This document shows positions 39,257 to 48,595 of a DNA stretch of 64,000 bases, piece after piece (within the stretch, counting starts at the first letter, position 1; the number at the start of each line of letters is the position of its first letter). The notes under the pieces are model-generated. The model saw only the letters and a program-made list of their open reading frames with translations, searched no databases and was not told the DNA's origin. This DNA comes from QHCA01 sp038237645 (GTDB taxonomy: Bacteria; Actinomycetota; Actinomycetes; Mycobacteriales; QHCA01): positions 117,840 to 181,839 of the forward strand of contig JBBRYN010000002.1 in assembly GCA_038237645.1 (NCBI GenBank). Direction: 5' to 3'. The position numbers were made by a program, and so were the translations under genes.

Positions 39257-39915
39257 GTGGGGTCTGCGCGACGTGCTGGTGATTCATCGGCCGAGAGTGC
39301 GGATCTGGAGCGGCTGCGGGGGCTACTGGCCCGGTGGGAGCAGCTTTGGGTCGACTGCCATGCGGTCACTCTCCAGTATCAGAGGCCTGGATTGTCCGAC
39401 GCCGAGATCGACGCAGCCACCGCGCCTCTGGGGCTGACCGTGCCGGTAGAGGTTCGGGAATGGTTCCGCTGGCACGACGGGGTCAACCGTAGCGACGATG
39501 ACCCGCCCAGCGTCCGTGCTGCGGACGGCGGACCGCCGATGGAACTGCGGACGTTGGCTGAGTGCGTCAACAACACCGAGTTTTCCTCCAGGGCGCCCAG
39601 CAGGCTCGGGTACTCGACGTCGATCCCGAGTACGCCTGGCCAAGCAGTTGGTTCGTACTCTCGGTAGATCCCGGCGGGATTCCCATGATGGTGGAAACAG
39701 CCGTGCCGGATGGTGCCCCAGCCCCGATAAACGTGGGTGAGTGGGGCGACTTCGAGGAGCAGCGCCGCGTCCGCGTTGCCTCCCTCACCGACGTTGTCGC
39801 CACCTGGGTAAGGCCCATCGAGGACGGTGTCTACACCTACGACCCGACGATCATGGCTTGGCGGACCGACGCCCGCCGCCTCACCCTGGAGCTTGCCCTG
39901 GCCGGGGTGTACTGA
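39257..39915 (+). pseudogene. SMI1/KNR4-family protein, frameshifted
   Basis: The first half (ADLERLRGLLARWEQLW ... APLGLTVPVEVREWFRWHDGVN) lies in one frame and stops at 39667. The second half (QGAQQARVLDVDPEYAWPSSWFVLSVDPGGIPMMVETAV ... GDFEEQRRVRVASLTDVVATWV) continues in the next frame to 39915. Together they make one SMI1/KNR4-type protein of about 215 residues. The break is near 39580-39595. This family often supplies immunity proteins for contact-dependent toxins; no toxin gene is adjacent here. Confidence 0.75.
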
Positions 39916-39987
39916 GGGTTGGGTGGAGCAACAGCGAACACAGGCTGTTCTCCCACGTCTCCCCGGACCGGGGCCCGGGCACACCGG

Positions 39988-41451
39988 CTAGCGGCGTGCT
40001 GGGCCCGCTGGCCCGGCGCTCGCGGGCTCGGTCTGGGCAGCGGGTGCCCTTGCAGCGGTGGCCTCGGCGCGCACGGCGGCCGCCACGGCCGGGGCGACCG
40101 CGGGGTCGAAGACGCTGGGCACGATGAAGGTGGCATTGAGTTGGTCGTCGTCGACGACATCGGCGATGGCTCGGGCTGCGGCGAGTGACATCTCGCGGGT
40201 GAACACCCTCGCGTGCGCATCGAGCAGCCCGCGGAAGATGCCGGGGAACGCGAGCACGTTGTTGATCTGATTGGGTTCGTCGCTGCGCCCGGTCGCCACG
40301 ACCGCCGCATGTGCCCGGGCGGCCCGCGGGTCGATCTCCGGGTCGGGATTGGCGAGCGCGAAAACGATCGCATCGGGCGCCATCGTCGCGATGTCCGCGG
40401 CGTCGAGGATGTGCGGCGCGCTGACCCCGATGAAGACATCCGCTCCGGCGAGCGCACCACGCAGGTCGCCGGCGTAGCCGGTCCGGTTGGTGTTGGCCAC
40501 CAGCCACTGCATCGACGGGTCGAGGCCGGTGAGGCCGACGTGTAACGCGCCCATCCGGTCACAGGCGACCAGATCGCCCACCCCTTCGGCCAGCAGCAGC
40601 TTCATGATCGCCGTACCGGCAGCGCCCGCCCCGGAGACGACGATCCGGACATCGCCAAGCTGCTTGCCCACCACGCGCAGGGCGTTGGTCAGCGCAGCCA
40701 GCACGACGACGGCAGTGCCGTGCTGATCGTCGTGGAAGACGGGGATGTCGAGCAGGTCGGCGAGCCGGCGTTCGACCTCGAAGCAGCGCGGTGCGGCGAT
40801 GTCCTCGAGGTTGATACCGCCGTAGGCGGGGGCGATGCAGCGCACGACTTCGACGATGGTGTCGGTGTCCTGGCTGTCGATCACCACCGGCCAGGCGTCG
40901 ACCCCGGCAAAGCGTTTGAACAGTGCCGCCTTGCCTTCCATGACCGGCAGGGCCGCGGCCGGCCCCAGGTTGCCGAGGCCGAGTACGGCGGAGCCGTCGG
41001 TCACGACCGCGACGGTGTTGCGCTTGATCGTGAGGCGGCGCGCATCGTCGGGATTGGCCGCGATGGCGAGACAGACCCGCGCAACGCCTGGGGTGTATGC
41101 CCTGGACAACTCGTCGCGGTTGCGCAGCGACACCTTGGACGTCACCTCGATCTTGCCGCCCAGGTGCAGCAGGAAGGTGCGGTCGCTGACCTTGCGCACC
41201 TCGACCCCGTCGAGTGCCGTGAGGGCAGCGGCGACGCGCTCGGCCTGCCCACCGTCGCTGGTGTCGCAGGTGAGGTCGATCACGATCCGCTCCGGATGCG
41301 ATTCCACGACGTCCAGGGCCGTCACGACCGCACCGGCCGCGCCGACCGCGGTGGTGAGCCGGCCGACGGCGTTGGGATCGGAGCGGGCGGCCACCCGTAC
41401 GGTGATCGAGTAGCCCGCGCTGGGCAGCGGAGTCGTCCCGGTCGCCGTCAC
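39988..41451 (-). CDS. NAD-dependent malic enzyme with ACT domain
   Basis: Oxidative decarboxylation of malate to pyruvate. 487 residues: N-terminal ACT domain (SITVRVAARSDPNAVGRLTTAVGAAGAVVTALDVVES), then malic enzyme N-domain (SRAYTPGVARVCLAIAANPDDARRLT, GKAALFKRFAGVDAWPVVIDSQDTD, VFHDDQHGTAVVVLAALTNALRV) and NAD-binding domain (RIVVSGAGAAGTAIMKLLLAEG). The ACT domain suggests control by a small ligand such as an amino acid. It is the last gene of a minus-strand cassette for glycolate use. Confidence 0.94.
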   Translation of the reverse strand: MTATGTTPLPSAGYSITVRVAARSDPNAVGRLTTAVGAAGAVVTALDVVESHPERIVIDLTCDTSDGGQAERVAAALTALDGVEVRKVSDRTFLLHLGGKIEVTSKVSLRNRDELSRAYTPGVARVCLAIAANPDDARRLTIKRNTVAVVTDGSAVLGLGNLGPAAALPVMEGKAALFKRFAGVDAWPVVIDSQDTDTIVEVVRCIAPAYGGINLEDIAAPRCFEVERRLADLLDIPVFHDDQHGTAVVVLAALTNALRVVGKQLGDVRIVVSGAGAAGTAIMKLLLAEGVGDLVACDRMGALHVGLTGLDPSMQWLVANTNRTGYAGDLRGALAGADVFIGVSAPHILDAADIATMAPDAIVFALANPDPEIDPRAARAHAAVVATGRSDEPNQINNVLAFPGIFRGLLDAHARVFTREMSLAAARAIADVVDDDQLNATFIVPSVFDPAVAPAVAAAVRAEATAARAPAAQTEPASAGPAGPARR

Positions 41452-41613
41452 CGGCTCATCTTGGCACCCGGGCCGCAGCGGCCTCCGCGGGTACGGGACC
41501 GGTCACCCGGCAACGTTCCGGGAACAGGTCGCTTCCGGGCGCCAGGTGGCGACGGCGCCCCGGAACTTGCCGCATGGAGTCGGGCGGACGAACACGCGAG
41601 GGAGGCCGGGGCC

Positions 41614-42877
41614 TCAGACCATCCAGCTGAGCACGGGCGTCGACTGCAGAAAAACGAGGACGCACATCAGGACGAGGAACAGCAAGCTCCAGCCGATCAC
41701 CCTGCGGAAGAGCTCCCCCTCGCCCTTGCGGTCGGTGAGACCGACCGCCGCCGCGGCGATTGCGAGGTTCTGCGGGGAGACCATCTTCCCGAGCACGCCG
41801 CCGGAGGAGTTGCCGGCTGCAATCAGGGTGGGATCCAGCCCCGCCCGATGGGCCGCGGTGACCTGCAGCAGGCCGAACAGCGAGTTGGACGAGGTGTCGG
41901 ATCCGGTGACCGCGACGCCGAGCCAGCCCACGGCGCGTAGGCCCGCGCCACCTCGGCGCCTGAATCGCGCTGCCCGGCTCGCTCCGCGAAGCCGGTGGTC
42001 GGCTCGTCAGCCGCTCCGCCGGCCACGACCGGCACGTTTCGCCCGCCCCGCGCCGGGTTGCCCTGGGCCGGCCGCCACACCTGCAGGAATCCCACGACCG
42101 CGAGTGCGGCAAGCAGCGCCGCCACGATGTCGGCCAGCGGCACCGAGATGAAGTTCGATGTGGCGAACTGCGCGACGCCGAAGACCGCGCCGCACAGCAG
42201 TGCCGCCGGCCAGGTCTGCGCAGCCCGCGGCGCCCGTCGACGATGAAGACCAGGGCCAACGGCACGAACACCGCGAGGATCGGCGTCTGACGGCCCACCG
42301 TGGCCCCGAGATCCTCGACCGGCAGGGAGGTGATCTTGCCGAGGGTGATGATCGGAATGGCCAGGGCTCCGAAGGCTACCGGAGCCGTGTTGGCGACCAG
42401 TCCGATCGTGGCTGCCTTGATCGTCTCGAAACCCAGCGCGATCAGCATGACCGCGGTGATGGCCACCGGAGTGCCGAAGCCGGCCAGCGCCTCCAGCAGC
42501 GCACCGAAGCAGAAGGCGATGATGATGGTCTGGACGCGCTGGTCGTCGCTGACCCGGGCGAATGACCGGCGGAGGACGTCGAAGTGGCCGGTCTCGACGG
42601 TCATGTTGTAGATCCACAGGGCGTTCAGCACGATCCACATGATCGGGAACAGGCCGAAGGTGGCCCCCTCGCCGCCGATGAGGAGCGCTTGCCCGGGCGG
42701 CATCGAATACACGGCCACCGCCACGACCAGGGCCACCACGAGGGCGGCCAGGGCCGCGGCCCAGGCCCGCAATCGCAGGCCGCCCAGCAGGACGAACGGC
42801 GTGACCAGGGGGATCGCCGCCACCAGCGAACTCAGGAACAGCGAATTGCCGACCGGGTCCAGCACCTGGTGGTACAT
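41614..42877 (-). pseudogene. L-lactate/glycolate permease (LctP family), frameshifted and deleted
   Basis: Three fragments of an LctP permease in three frames. First about 215 residues (MYHQVLDPVGNSLFLSSLVAAIPLVTPFVLLG ... FVPLALVFIVDG), then ALLCGAVFGVAQFATSNFISVPLADIVAALLAALAVVG in a second frame after about 42235, then VGWLGVAVTGSDTSSNSLFGLLQVT to the C-terminus in a third frame after about 41940. About 150 residues that normally lie between the second and third fragments are absent. No transporter can be made. It sits 4 bases after glcF, where an intact permease would complete the cassette. Confidence 0.88.
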
Positions 42878-42881
42878 GTGC

Positions 42882-44282
42882 TCACCGTCCGGAGCCGGTC
42901 GTCGATCGGTTTGCATCGGCAAGCGTTGAGCCCCGGATCGAGGCGTCGAGCACTTCGGCGGTGTGCCGGAAGCCTAGCGCCGACCGGCCGGCGTCGCCTA
43001 GGGCCGCGGCGACCTGCATCAGGCAGCCGGGATTGGCCGTGACCACCCAGTCGGCGCCGGTGGCGACGACGGCGTCGGCCTTCCGTCGCCCGAGCGCTTC
43101 GCCGGCCGATGGCTGGAGCAAGTTGTAGACGCCGGCCGAGCCGCAGCACAGCTCGGCCTCGGCGATCTCCCGCAGCTGCAGTCCCGGGATGGCGCGCAGC
43201 AGCTCGCGCGGCTGGCTGCGGATGCCCTGAGCGTGGGAAAGATGGCAGGCGTCGTGATAGGCGACGGTCACCGGCAGCGGGTGCCGGACCGCCCGCGGTC
43301 CGAGCTCGACGAGGAATTCGGCGAGGTCGCGGACCTTGCCCTGGAAGGCGTGCGCCCGCTCGGCGTAACCCGGATCGTCGCGCAGGAGGTGGGCGTAGCC
43401 CTTCATCGCCGAGCCGCAGCCGGCCGCGTTGACGACCACCGTGTCGACGCCTGCGGCAGTGAAGGTGTCCAGCAGTTCGCGCGCGAAGCGGATCGCCTCC
43501 GCCTCCCGGCCGTTGTGCAGGGACAACGCCCCGCAGCAGCCCTGTTGCCGGGGGATGACCACCTCGCAACCCTCGGCGGCCAGCACTCGCGCCGTAGCGG
43601 CATTGACGTGACCGAAGAACGCACCCTGGACGCAGCCGGTGAGCATGCCGACGACGGCCCGGTGCTCGCCGCCGGCCGGCACCCGCTCGGGCAGCCGCCC
43701 ACCGGCCTGGAGCGGCGGGGCGATCGACTCCATCACGCGCAGGCTCGCCGGCAGCCGGTTCAGCAGGCCGCTACGGCGCAGCAGCCGGTGCCCGCCGAGC
43801 CGCTGGTAGCCCCGCAGCGGCCACCGGAGGAGGCGCAGTCGCTTCGGGTACGGGAACAGCGCGAAGATCAGCCCGCGGAGCAGCCGCTCGCGCCGCCCGC
43901 GGTGGTGGTGGTGGCGTTCTACCTGCGGCCGGGTGGCCTCGATGAGCTTGTCGTATTGCACTCCGGACGGGCAGGCCGTCACACAGGCCATGCAACCCAG
44001 GCAGGCGTCGAAGTGCCCGACCATGGAGTTGCTGAGCGGCTCGCCCTCCAGACCCTGCTGCATCAGCGAGATGCGGCCGCGCGGGGAGTCCATCTCTTCC
44101 CCCCACAGTACGTACGTCGGACAGGTAGGCAGGCAGAAGCCGCAGTGCACGCAGTCGGCCACGAGGTCGCGGTCGGGCGGGTGGAAGGCGTCGAAGGCGC
44201 CCTGCTGGTGGTCGCCGGTCGCGCTCTCGGCGTCGCGCGCGGCCGGCACGGTGACCTGTGGGCGGGACTCCTCGGAGGTCAT
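42882..44282 (-). CDS. glcF: glycolate oxidase iron-sulfur subunit GlcF
   Basis: 466-residue electron-transfer subunit of glycolate dehydrogenase. Two [4Fe-4S] motifs: CVHCGFCLPTCP and CLGCMACVTACP near residues 44-105; then two CCG domains (GCCGALSLHNG; LCCGSAGVYNLLQP), with GCVQGAFFGHVNAA between. It passes electrons from the FAD subunits to the quinone pool. Gene order is glcD-glcE-glcF, with 15 bases between glcE and glcF. Confidence 0.95.
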   Translation of the reverse strand: MTSEESRPQVTVPAARDAESATGDHQQGAFDAFHPPDRDLVADCVHCGFCLPTCPTYVLWGEEMDSPRGRISLMQQGLEGEPLSNSMVGHFDACLGCMACVTACPSGVQYDKLIEATRPQVERHHHHRGRRERLLRGLIFALFPYPKRLRLLRWPLRGYQRLGGHRLLRRSGLLNRLPASLRVMESIAPPLQAGGRLPERVPAGGEHRAVVGMLTGCVQGAFFGHVNAATARVLAAEGCEVVIPRQQGCCGALSLHNGREAEAIRFARELLDTFTAAGVDTVVVNAAGCGSAMKGYAHLLRDDPGYAERAHAFQGKVRDLAEFLVELGPRAVRHPLPVTVAYHDACHLSHAQGIRSQPRELLRAIPGLQLREIAEAELCCGSAGVYNLLQPSAGEALGRRKADAVVATGADWVVTANPGCLMQVAAALGDAGRSALGFRHTAEVLDASIRGSTLADANRSTTGSGR

Positions 44283-44297
44283 CAGGTCCCTCGCTGT

Positions 44298-45485
44298 TCA
44301 GATTCCGCCGACGAAGCGGCCAGGGGCCATCCGATGGTCGGGGTCGAACTCCGCCTTGATCCGGCGCATGAGTTCGAGGCCGGCGACCGGCCCCCATGTG
44401 TCGACCGTCGCGCGGACCCGACCAGGGGCCCGCAGCAGGACCGCGCAGCCGCCGGCCTCGCGGCAGTGCGCCCGGGCGGCCAGCACGAAGCGGCCGGCCG
44501 GCTCCGGCTCGGCGTCCGCGGGCAGCCCGGCATACAGCACGCCGACGCCGGCGGACCCGCGCACGTCGGCGTCGAGCCGGGTCGCGGTTGCGGCCTGTCG
44601 CAGGCCGCGCAGCACCTGGGGGACGGCCGCGATCTCGGCGGTCAGTTTGAGGGTGATCGGCCCCGGCAGAGCCCCCCACCACATGGGCGGCTCGTCGGCG
44701 GTGTTCGCACCGGGCCCCAGCAACCGGCTGACCGTGGCGCAGCGGGCGTGCACGCCCGGCGCCACGCCCTCGAGCAGCACGGCAACGGAGATCGGGCCGG
44801 CCGGCACCGGCCGGTGGATCTCGACGGCGGAGGGCACCACCTGAGAGCCGAGGACGGCGGCTACCGCGGAGCCTGCCGCGCCCTCGTCCGGGAAGTCGGC
44901 GCACACCCAGGAGGCGGCCTCGGGCAGGGGGTGCAGCCGGAAGATCGCCTCGGTGATCACGCCGAGGCTGCCGTATGCCCCGGTGTAGAGCTTGCCGAGG
45001 TCGTAGCCGGCGACGTTTTTCACCACCTTGCCCCCACTGTGCGTGACCGCGCCGTCCGGGCGCACGACGGTGATCCCGATCAGCAGGTCCCGGACGGTGC
45101 CGTAGAGCAGGCGGGTCGGCCCGGACAGCCCTGTGGACACGACACCACCGACGGTGGATCCCGGCACCATCTCGTCGATCGCCAGCCGCTGACCGGCGCC
45201 GGCCAGCGCGGCGGCCAGGGCGCTCAGCCTCAGCCCGGGCTGCACCCGCACCACCAGGTCACCCGCGACGTGCTCGACCACGGCGTCCAGAGCGGACACG
45301 TCGAGCAACAGCTCCACTGTGGAGGGAGGGGAGCCCCAGTCGAGCTTGGTGCCGGCGCCCTTGGGCACAACGGTCAGCCGCTCGCGGGCCGCCGCGCGCA
45401 GGGTGCCGGCGACGTCCTGTTCGTCGGCGGCCCGGGCGACCTCCGTGGCCCGGACGCCGTGCACGAAGGCGGTCTCAGAAGACAT
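44298..45485 (-). CDS. glcE: glycolate oxidase FAD-binding subunit GlcE
   Basis: 395-residue FAD-linked oxidase C-terminal type protein. PCMH-type FAD domain: RLTVVPKGAGTKLDWGSPP, DLVVRVQPGLRLSALAAALAGAGQRLAID, TVGGVVSTGLSGPTRLLYGTVRDLLIGITVVRPDG, GGKVVKNVAGYDLGKLYTGAYGSLGVITEAIFRL. Partner of GlcD and GlcF in the glycolate dehydrogenase complex. The start overlaps the end of glcD by 11 bases, so translation is coupled. Confidence 0.94.
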   Translation of the reverse strand: MSSETAFVHGVRATEVARAADEQDVAGTLRAAARERLTVVPKGAGTKLDWGSPPSTVELLLDVSALDAVVEHVAGDLVVRVQPGLRLSALAAALAGAGQRLAIDEMVPGSTVGGVVSTGLSGPTRLLYGTVRDLLIGITVVRPDGAVTHSGGKVVKNVAGYDLGKLYTGAYGSLGVITEAIFRLHPLPEAASWVCADFPDEGAAGSAVAAVLGSQVVPSAVEIHRPVPAGPISVAVLLEGVAPGVHARCATVSRLLGPGANTADEPPMWWGALPGPITLKLTAEIAAVPQVLRGLRQAATATRLDADVRGSAGVGVLYAGLPADAEPEPAGRFVLAARAHCREAGGCAVLLRAPGRVRATVDTWGPVAGLELMRRIKAEFDPDHRMAPGRFVGGI

Positions 45486-46941
45486 CGGCGACCCCGGTCT
45501 GCGCCAGCGGGTGTGCCCCCTTGTGCCGTCCGGGCACCTCCCCGCACAACCGCGGAGTCGGGAAGATCTTGCCGGGGTTGCACAGGCCGGCCGGGTCGAA
45601 GGCGCAGCGCAGCATCTGCATCGTGTCGAGATCGTCCGGGGTGAACATCCGGGGCATGTACCTTGCCTTGTCCGAGCCGACGCCGTGTTCGCCGGTGATC
45701 GACCCGCCGTGCGAGATGCACAGGTCGAGGATCGCGCCCGAGACCTCCTCCGCCCGCTCGGCCTGTCCCGCCACCGACTCGTCGAAGAGCACCAGCGGGT
45801 GCAGGTTGCCGTCGCCGGCGTGGAACACGTTGGCGACCCGGACGCCGCTGTCCCCGGACAACTCGGCGATGCGCCGGAGCACCTCGGGCAGGGCGGTGCG
45901 CGGGATCACGCCGTCCTGGACGATGTAGTCGGGGCTGATCCGGCCCACGGCGGCGAAGGCCGACTTGCGGCCCTTCCAGAACAATGCCCGCTCGGCGGCG
46001 TCGGCGGCCATCCGGATCTCGACGGCGCCGTGGTCACGGCAGTGCGCCTGCACGGCGGCGAACGTGTGCTGCACTTCGGCTGCCGGGCCGTCCAGTTCGA
46101 CGATGAGCACGGCACCCGCCCCGGCCGGGTAACCGCAGGCCACGGCGGCCTCGGCAGCCTCGATCGCCAGCGCGTCCATCATCTCGACCGCCGCCGGCAC
46201 GACGCCGGCGCCGATGATCGCCGACACTGTCGCGCCGGCGTCGTCGGTGGAGGCGAAGCCGGCCAGCAGGGTCTGCACCGCCTCGGGTGCCCGCAGCAGC
46301 CGCACGGTCACCCGCGTGGCGATCCCGAGGGTGCCCTCGGAGCCGACGAAGGCGCCCAGCAGGTCGTACCCGGGGGGATCGGGCGCCTTGCCGCCAAGCT
46401 GGACGATTTCGCCGTCCGGCGTGACAACCTCGCACCCGGTCACATGGTTGACGGTGAAGCCGTACTTCAGGCAGTGGGCGCCGCCGGAGTTCTCCGCGAC
46501 GTTGCCGCCGATCGAGCAAACCTGCTGGCTGGACGGGTCGGGGGCGTAGTAGTAGCCGGACGGCGCCGCCTCGCGGGTCACCTGCAGGGTGGTCACGCCG
46601 GGATCGACGACTGCCCGCTGGTTGTCGATGTCGATCTCGTGGACTGTGCGCATCTGGGCCGTCACGATCAGCACGCCGTCGGCGCGGGGGAGCGCGCCGC
46701 CAGACAGGCCGGTGCCCGAGCCGCGGGCGACATAGGGCACCCCGGCCTCGACGCAGGCCCGAACGACGTCCTGGCACTGCGCGGTCGTACGAGGGAACAC
46801 CACGATCGCCGGCATGACCCGGAACCGGGCGAGCCCGTCGCACTCGTAGGTGCGCAACTGCTGGCGGTCGGTAACCACTGCGCCCGGCTCCAGCAGCGGC
46901 CGCAGTCGTTCGGCCAGGGCGAGCACCGCAGCCGCCGCCAC
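45475..46941 (-). CDS. glcD: glycolate oxidase catalytic subunit GlcD
   Basis: FAD flavoprotein oxidising glycolate to glyoxylate (D-lactate is a possible alternative substrate). 488 residues with PCMH-FAD motif YVARGSGTGLSGGALPRAD, SIGGNVAENSGGAHCLKYGFT, GYDLLGAFVGSEGTLGIATRVTVRLL and the C-terminal NVFHAGDGNLHPLVLFDE and SITGEHGVGSDKARYM. Its GTG start follows the aceB stop at once, without a gap, so aceB-glcDEF form one operon. Confidence 0.95.
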   Translation of the reverse strand: MAAAAVLALAERLRPLLEPGAVVTDRQQLRTYECDGLARFRVMPAIVVFPRTTAQCQDVVRACVEAGVPYVARGSGTGLSGGALPRADGVLIVTAQMRTVHEIDIDNQRAVVDPGVTTLQVTREAAPSGYYYAPDPSSQQVCSIGGNVAENSGGAHCLKYGFTVNHVTGCEVVTPDGEIVQLGGKAPDPPGYDLLGAFVGSEGTLGIATRVTVRLLRAPEAVQTLLAGFASTDDAGATVSAIIGAGVVPAAVEMMDALAIEAAEAAVACGYPAGAGAVLIVELDGPAAEVQHTFAAVQAHCRDHGAVEIRMAADAAERALFWKGRKSAFAAVGRISPDYIVQDGVIPRTALPEVLRRIAELSGDSGVRVANVFHAGDGNLHPLVLFDESVAGQAERAEEVSGAILDLCISHGGSITGEHGVGSDKARYMPRMFTPDDLDTMQMLRCAFDPAGLCNPGKIFPTPRLCGEVPGRHKGAHPLAQTGVADVF

Positions 46942-48510
46942 TTACGGCATCCGTTCGTAGGCCGGCAGCGTGAGGAAGTCGACGAAGTCGTCGGCCAGGG
47001 CCACCTCGGTGAAGAGCTTGCGGGCCTCGGCGTAGTTCGCCGGGTCGCCGAGCGCGTTCAGCTCCTCGACGATGATCCGATTGATCAACCCGCGGGTGAC
47101 CGGCTCGCCGCTGTCCAGGACGACGTCGTTGTGCAGCCACTGCCAGATCTGCGAGCGGGCGATCTCGGCGGTGGCGGCGTCCTCCATCAGGTCGAAGATC
47201 GCGACTGCGCCGGAGCCCCGGAGCCAGGAGGCGAGGTATTGCAGGGCGACGCTCGCGTCGTTGCGCAGGCCCGCCTCGGTGATGCTGCCGGGGATGGATG
47301 TCACGTCGAGGAGCTGCTCGGCCGTGACCCGTACGTCATCGCGCGCGCGGACGAGCTGGTTGGGCTGGTCGCCGAGGACGCCGTCGAACACCTCCCGGCA
47401 CAGCGGCACCAGGTCGGGGTGCGCCACCCAGGATCCGTCGAAGCCGTCGCCGGCCTCCCGCTGCTTGTCCTCGCGCACCTTGGCCATCGCCTTGTCGTTG
47501 ACCTCGGTGTCCTTGCGGCTCGGGATGAACGCGGCCATGCCGCCGATCGCGTGCGCCCCGTGCCGGTGGCAGGTGCTGACGAGCAGCTCGGTATAGGCCC
47601 GCATCATCGGCGCGGTCATGGTGACCGTGTTGCGGTCGGGGACGAGATGTTCCTTCCCCCTGGTACGGAACACCTTGATGATCGAGAACAGGTAGTCCCA
47701 CCGGCCGGCGTTGAGGCCGGCGGAGTGCTCGCGGAGTTCGTAGAGAATCTCCGCCATCTCGAAGGCCGCGGGGATGGTCTCGATCAGCACCGTCGCCCGA
47801 ATGGTGCCCCGGGGGATGCCGAGCAGGTCCTGCGCGTGGACGAAGACGTCGTTCCAGAGCCGGGCCTCGCGGTGACTCTCCAGCTTCGGCAGATAGAAGT
47901 ACGGCCCTGCGCCGCCGTCGATCTGGCGCTGCGCGCAATGGAAGAAGTACAGACCGAAGTCGAACAGGCTCCCGGATACCGGCTCGCCGTCGACGAGCAC
48001 GTGCTTCTCGGGCAGGTGCCACCCGCGTGGCCGCACGACGATCGTCGCCAGGTCGCCGGCGTCCTTCAGCGCGTAGGACTTGCCCACGGCACTGGTGAAG
48101 TCGATGGTGCGATCCAGCGCGTTGCGCAGGTTGACGTGTCCGCCGACCATGTTTTCCCACAGTGGGGTGTTGGCGTCCTCGAAGTCGGCCAACCACACCC
48201 TTGCCCCGGAATTCAGCGCGTTGATCGTCATCTTCGCGTCGGTCGGCCCGGTGATCTCCACCCGGCGGTCGACGAGCCCCGGCGCCGGATCGGCGACCCG
48301 CCAGTCGCCCTCCCTGATCGCCGCCGTCCCGGGCTGGAAGTCCAGCGTGCCGCCCGCCGAGATCTCCCGCTGGCGCTCCTGCCGCGCGGCCAGCAGCTCC
48401 TGGCGGCGGCGCCCGTGCGTCCGGTGCAGTGCGGTGATGAACTCCAGCGCCGGGTTCGTCAGGATCTCCTGGGAGCCGGGCACCGGCGGACCCGTCACCT
48501 CGGTCGCCAT
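46942..48510 (-). CDS. aceB: malate synthase A
   Basis: Condenses glyoxylate with acetyl-CoA to give malate. 522 residues with the family signature EHSAGLNAGRWDYLFSIIKVF and the catalytic acidic segments LADFEDANTPLWENMVGGHVNLRNALD and RATVLIETIPAAFEMAEILYEL; C-terminal DGSWVAHPDLVPL. First gene of the minus-strand cassette aceB-glcD-glcE-glcF-(lctP)-malic enzyme, so it serves glyoxylate from glycolate rather than from isocitrate lyase, which is not in this window. Confidence 0.96.
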   Translation of the reverse strand: MATEVTGPPVPGSQEILTNPALEFITALHRTHGRRRQELLAARQERQREISAGGTLDFQPGTAAIREGDWRVADPAPGLVDRRVEITGPTDAKMTINALNSGARVWLADFEDANTPLWENMVGGHVNLRNALDRTIDFTSAVGKSYALKDAGDLATIVVRPRGWHLPEKHVLVDGEPVSGSLFDFGLYFFHCAQRQIDGGAGPYFYLPKLESHREARLWNDVFVHAQDLLGIPRGTIRATVLIETIPAAFEMAEILYELREHSAGLNAGRWDYLFSIIKVFRTRGKEHLVPDRNTVTMTAPMMRAYTELLVSTCHRHGAHAIGGMAAFIPSRKDTEVNDKAMAKVREDKQREAGDGFDGSWVAHPDLVPLCREVFDGVLGDQPNQLVRARDDVRVTAEQLLDVTSIPGSITEAGLRNDASVALQYLASWLRGSGAVAIFDLMEDAATAEIARSQIWQWLHNDVVLDSGEPVTRGLINRIIVEELNALGDPANYAEARKLFTEVALADDFVDFLTLPAYERMP

Positions 48511-48595
48511 GGCACCTCCTCGACTGGTCCTACTCGACTGGCCCTACTCGAAACAAGCGTGCCCCATGCCGGTCGGCGTGACACCATCGGAGGCG

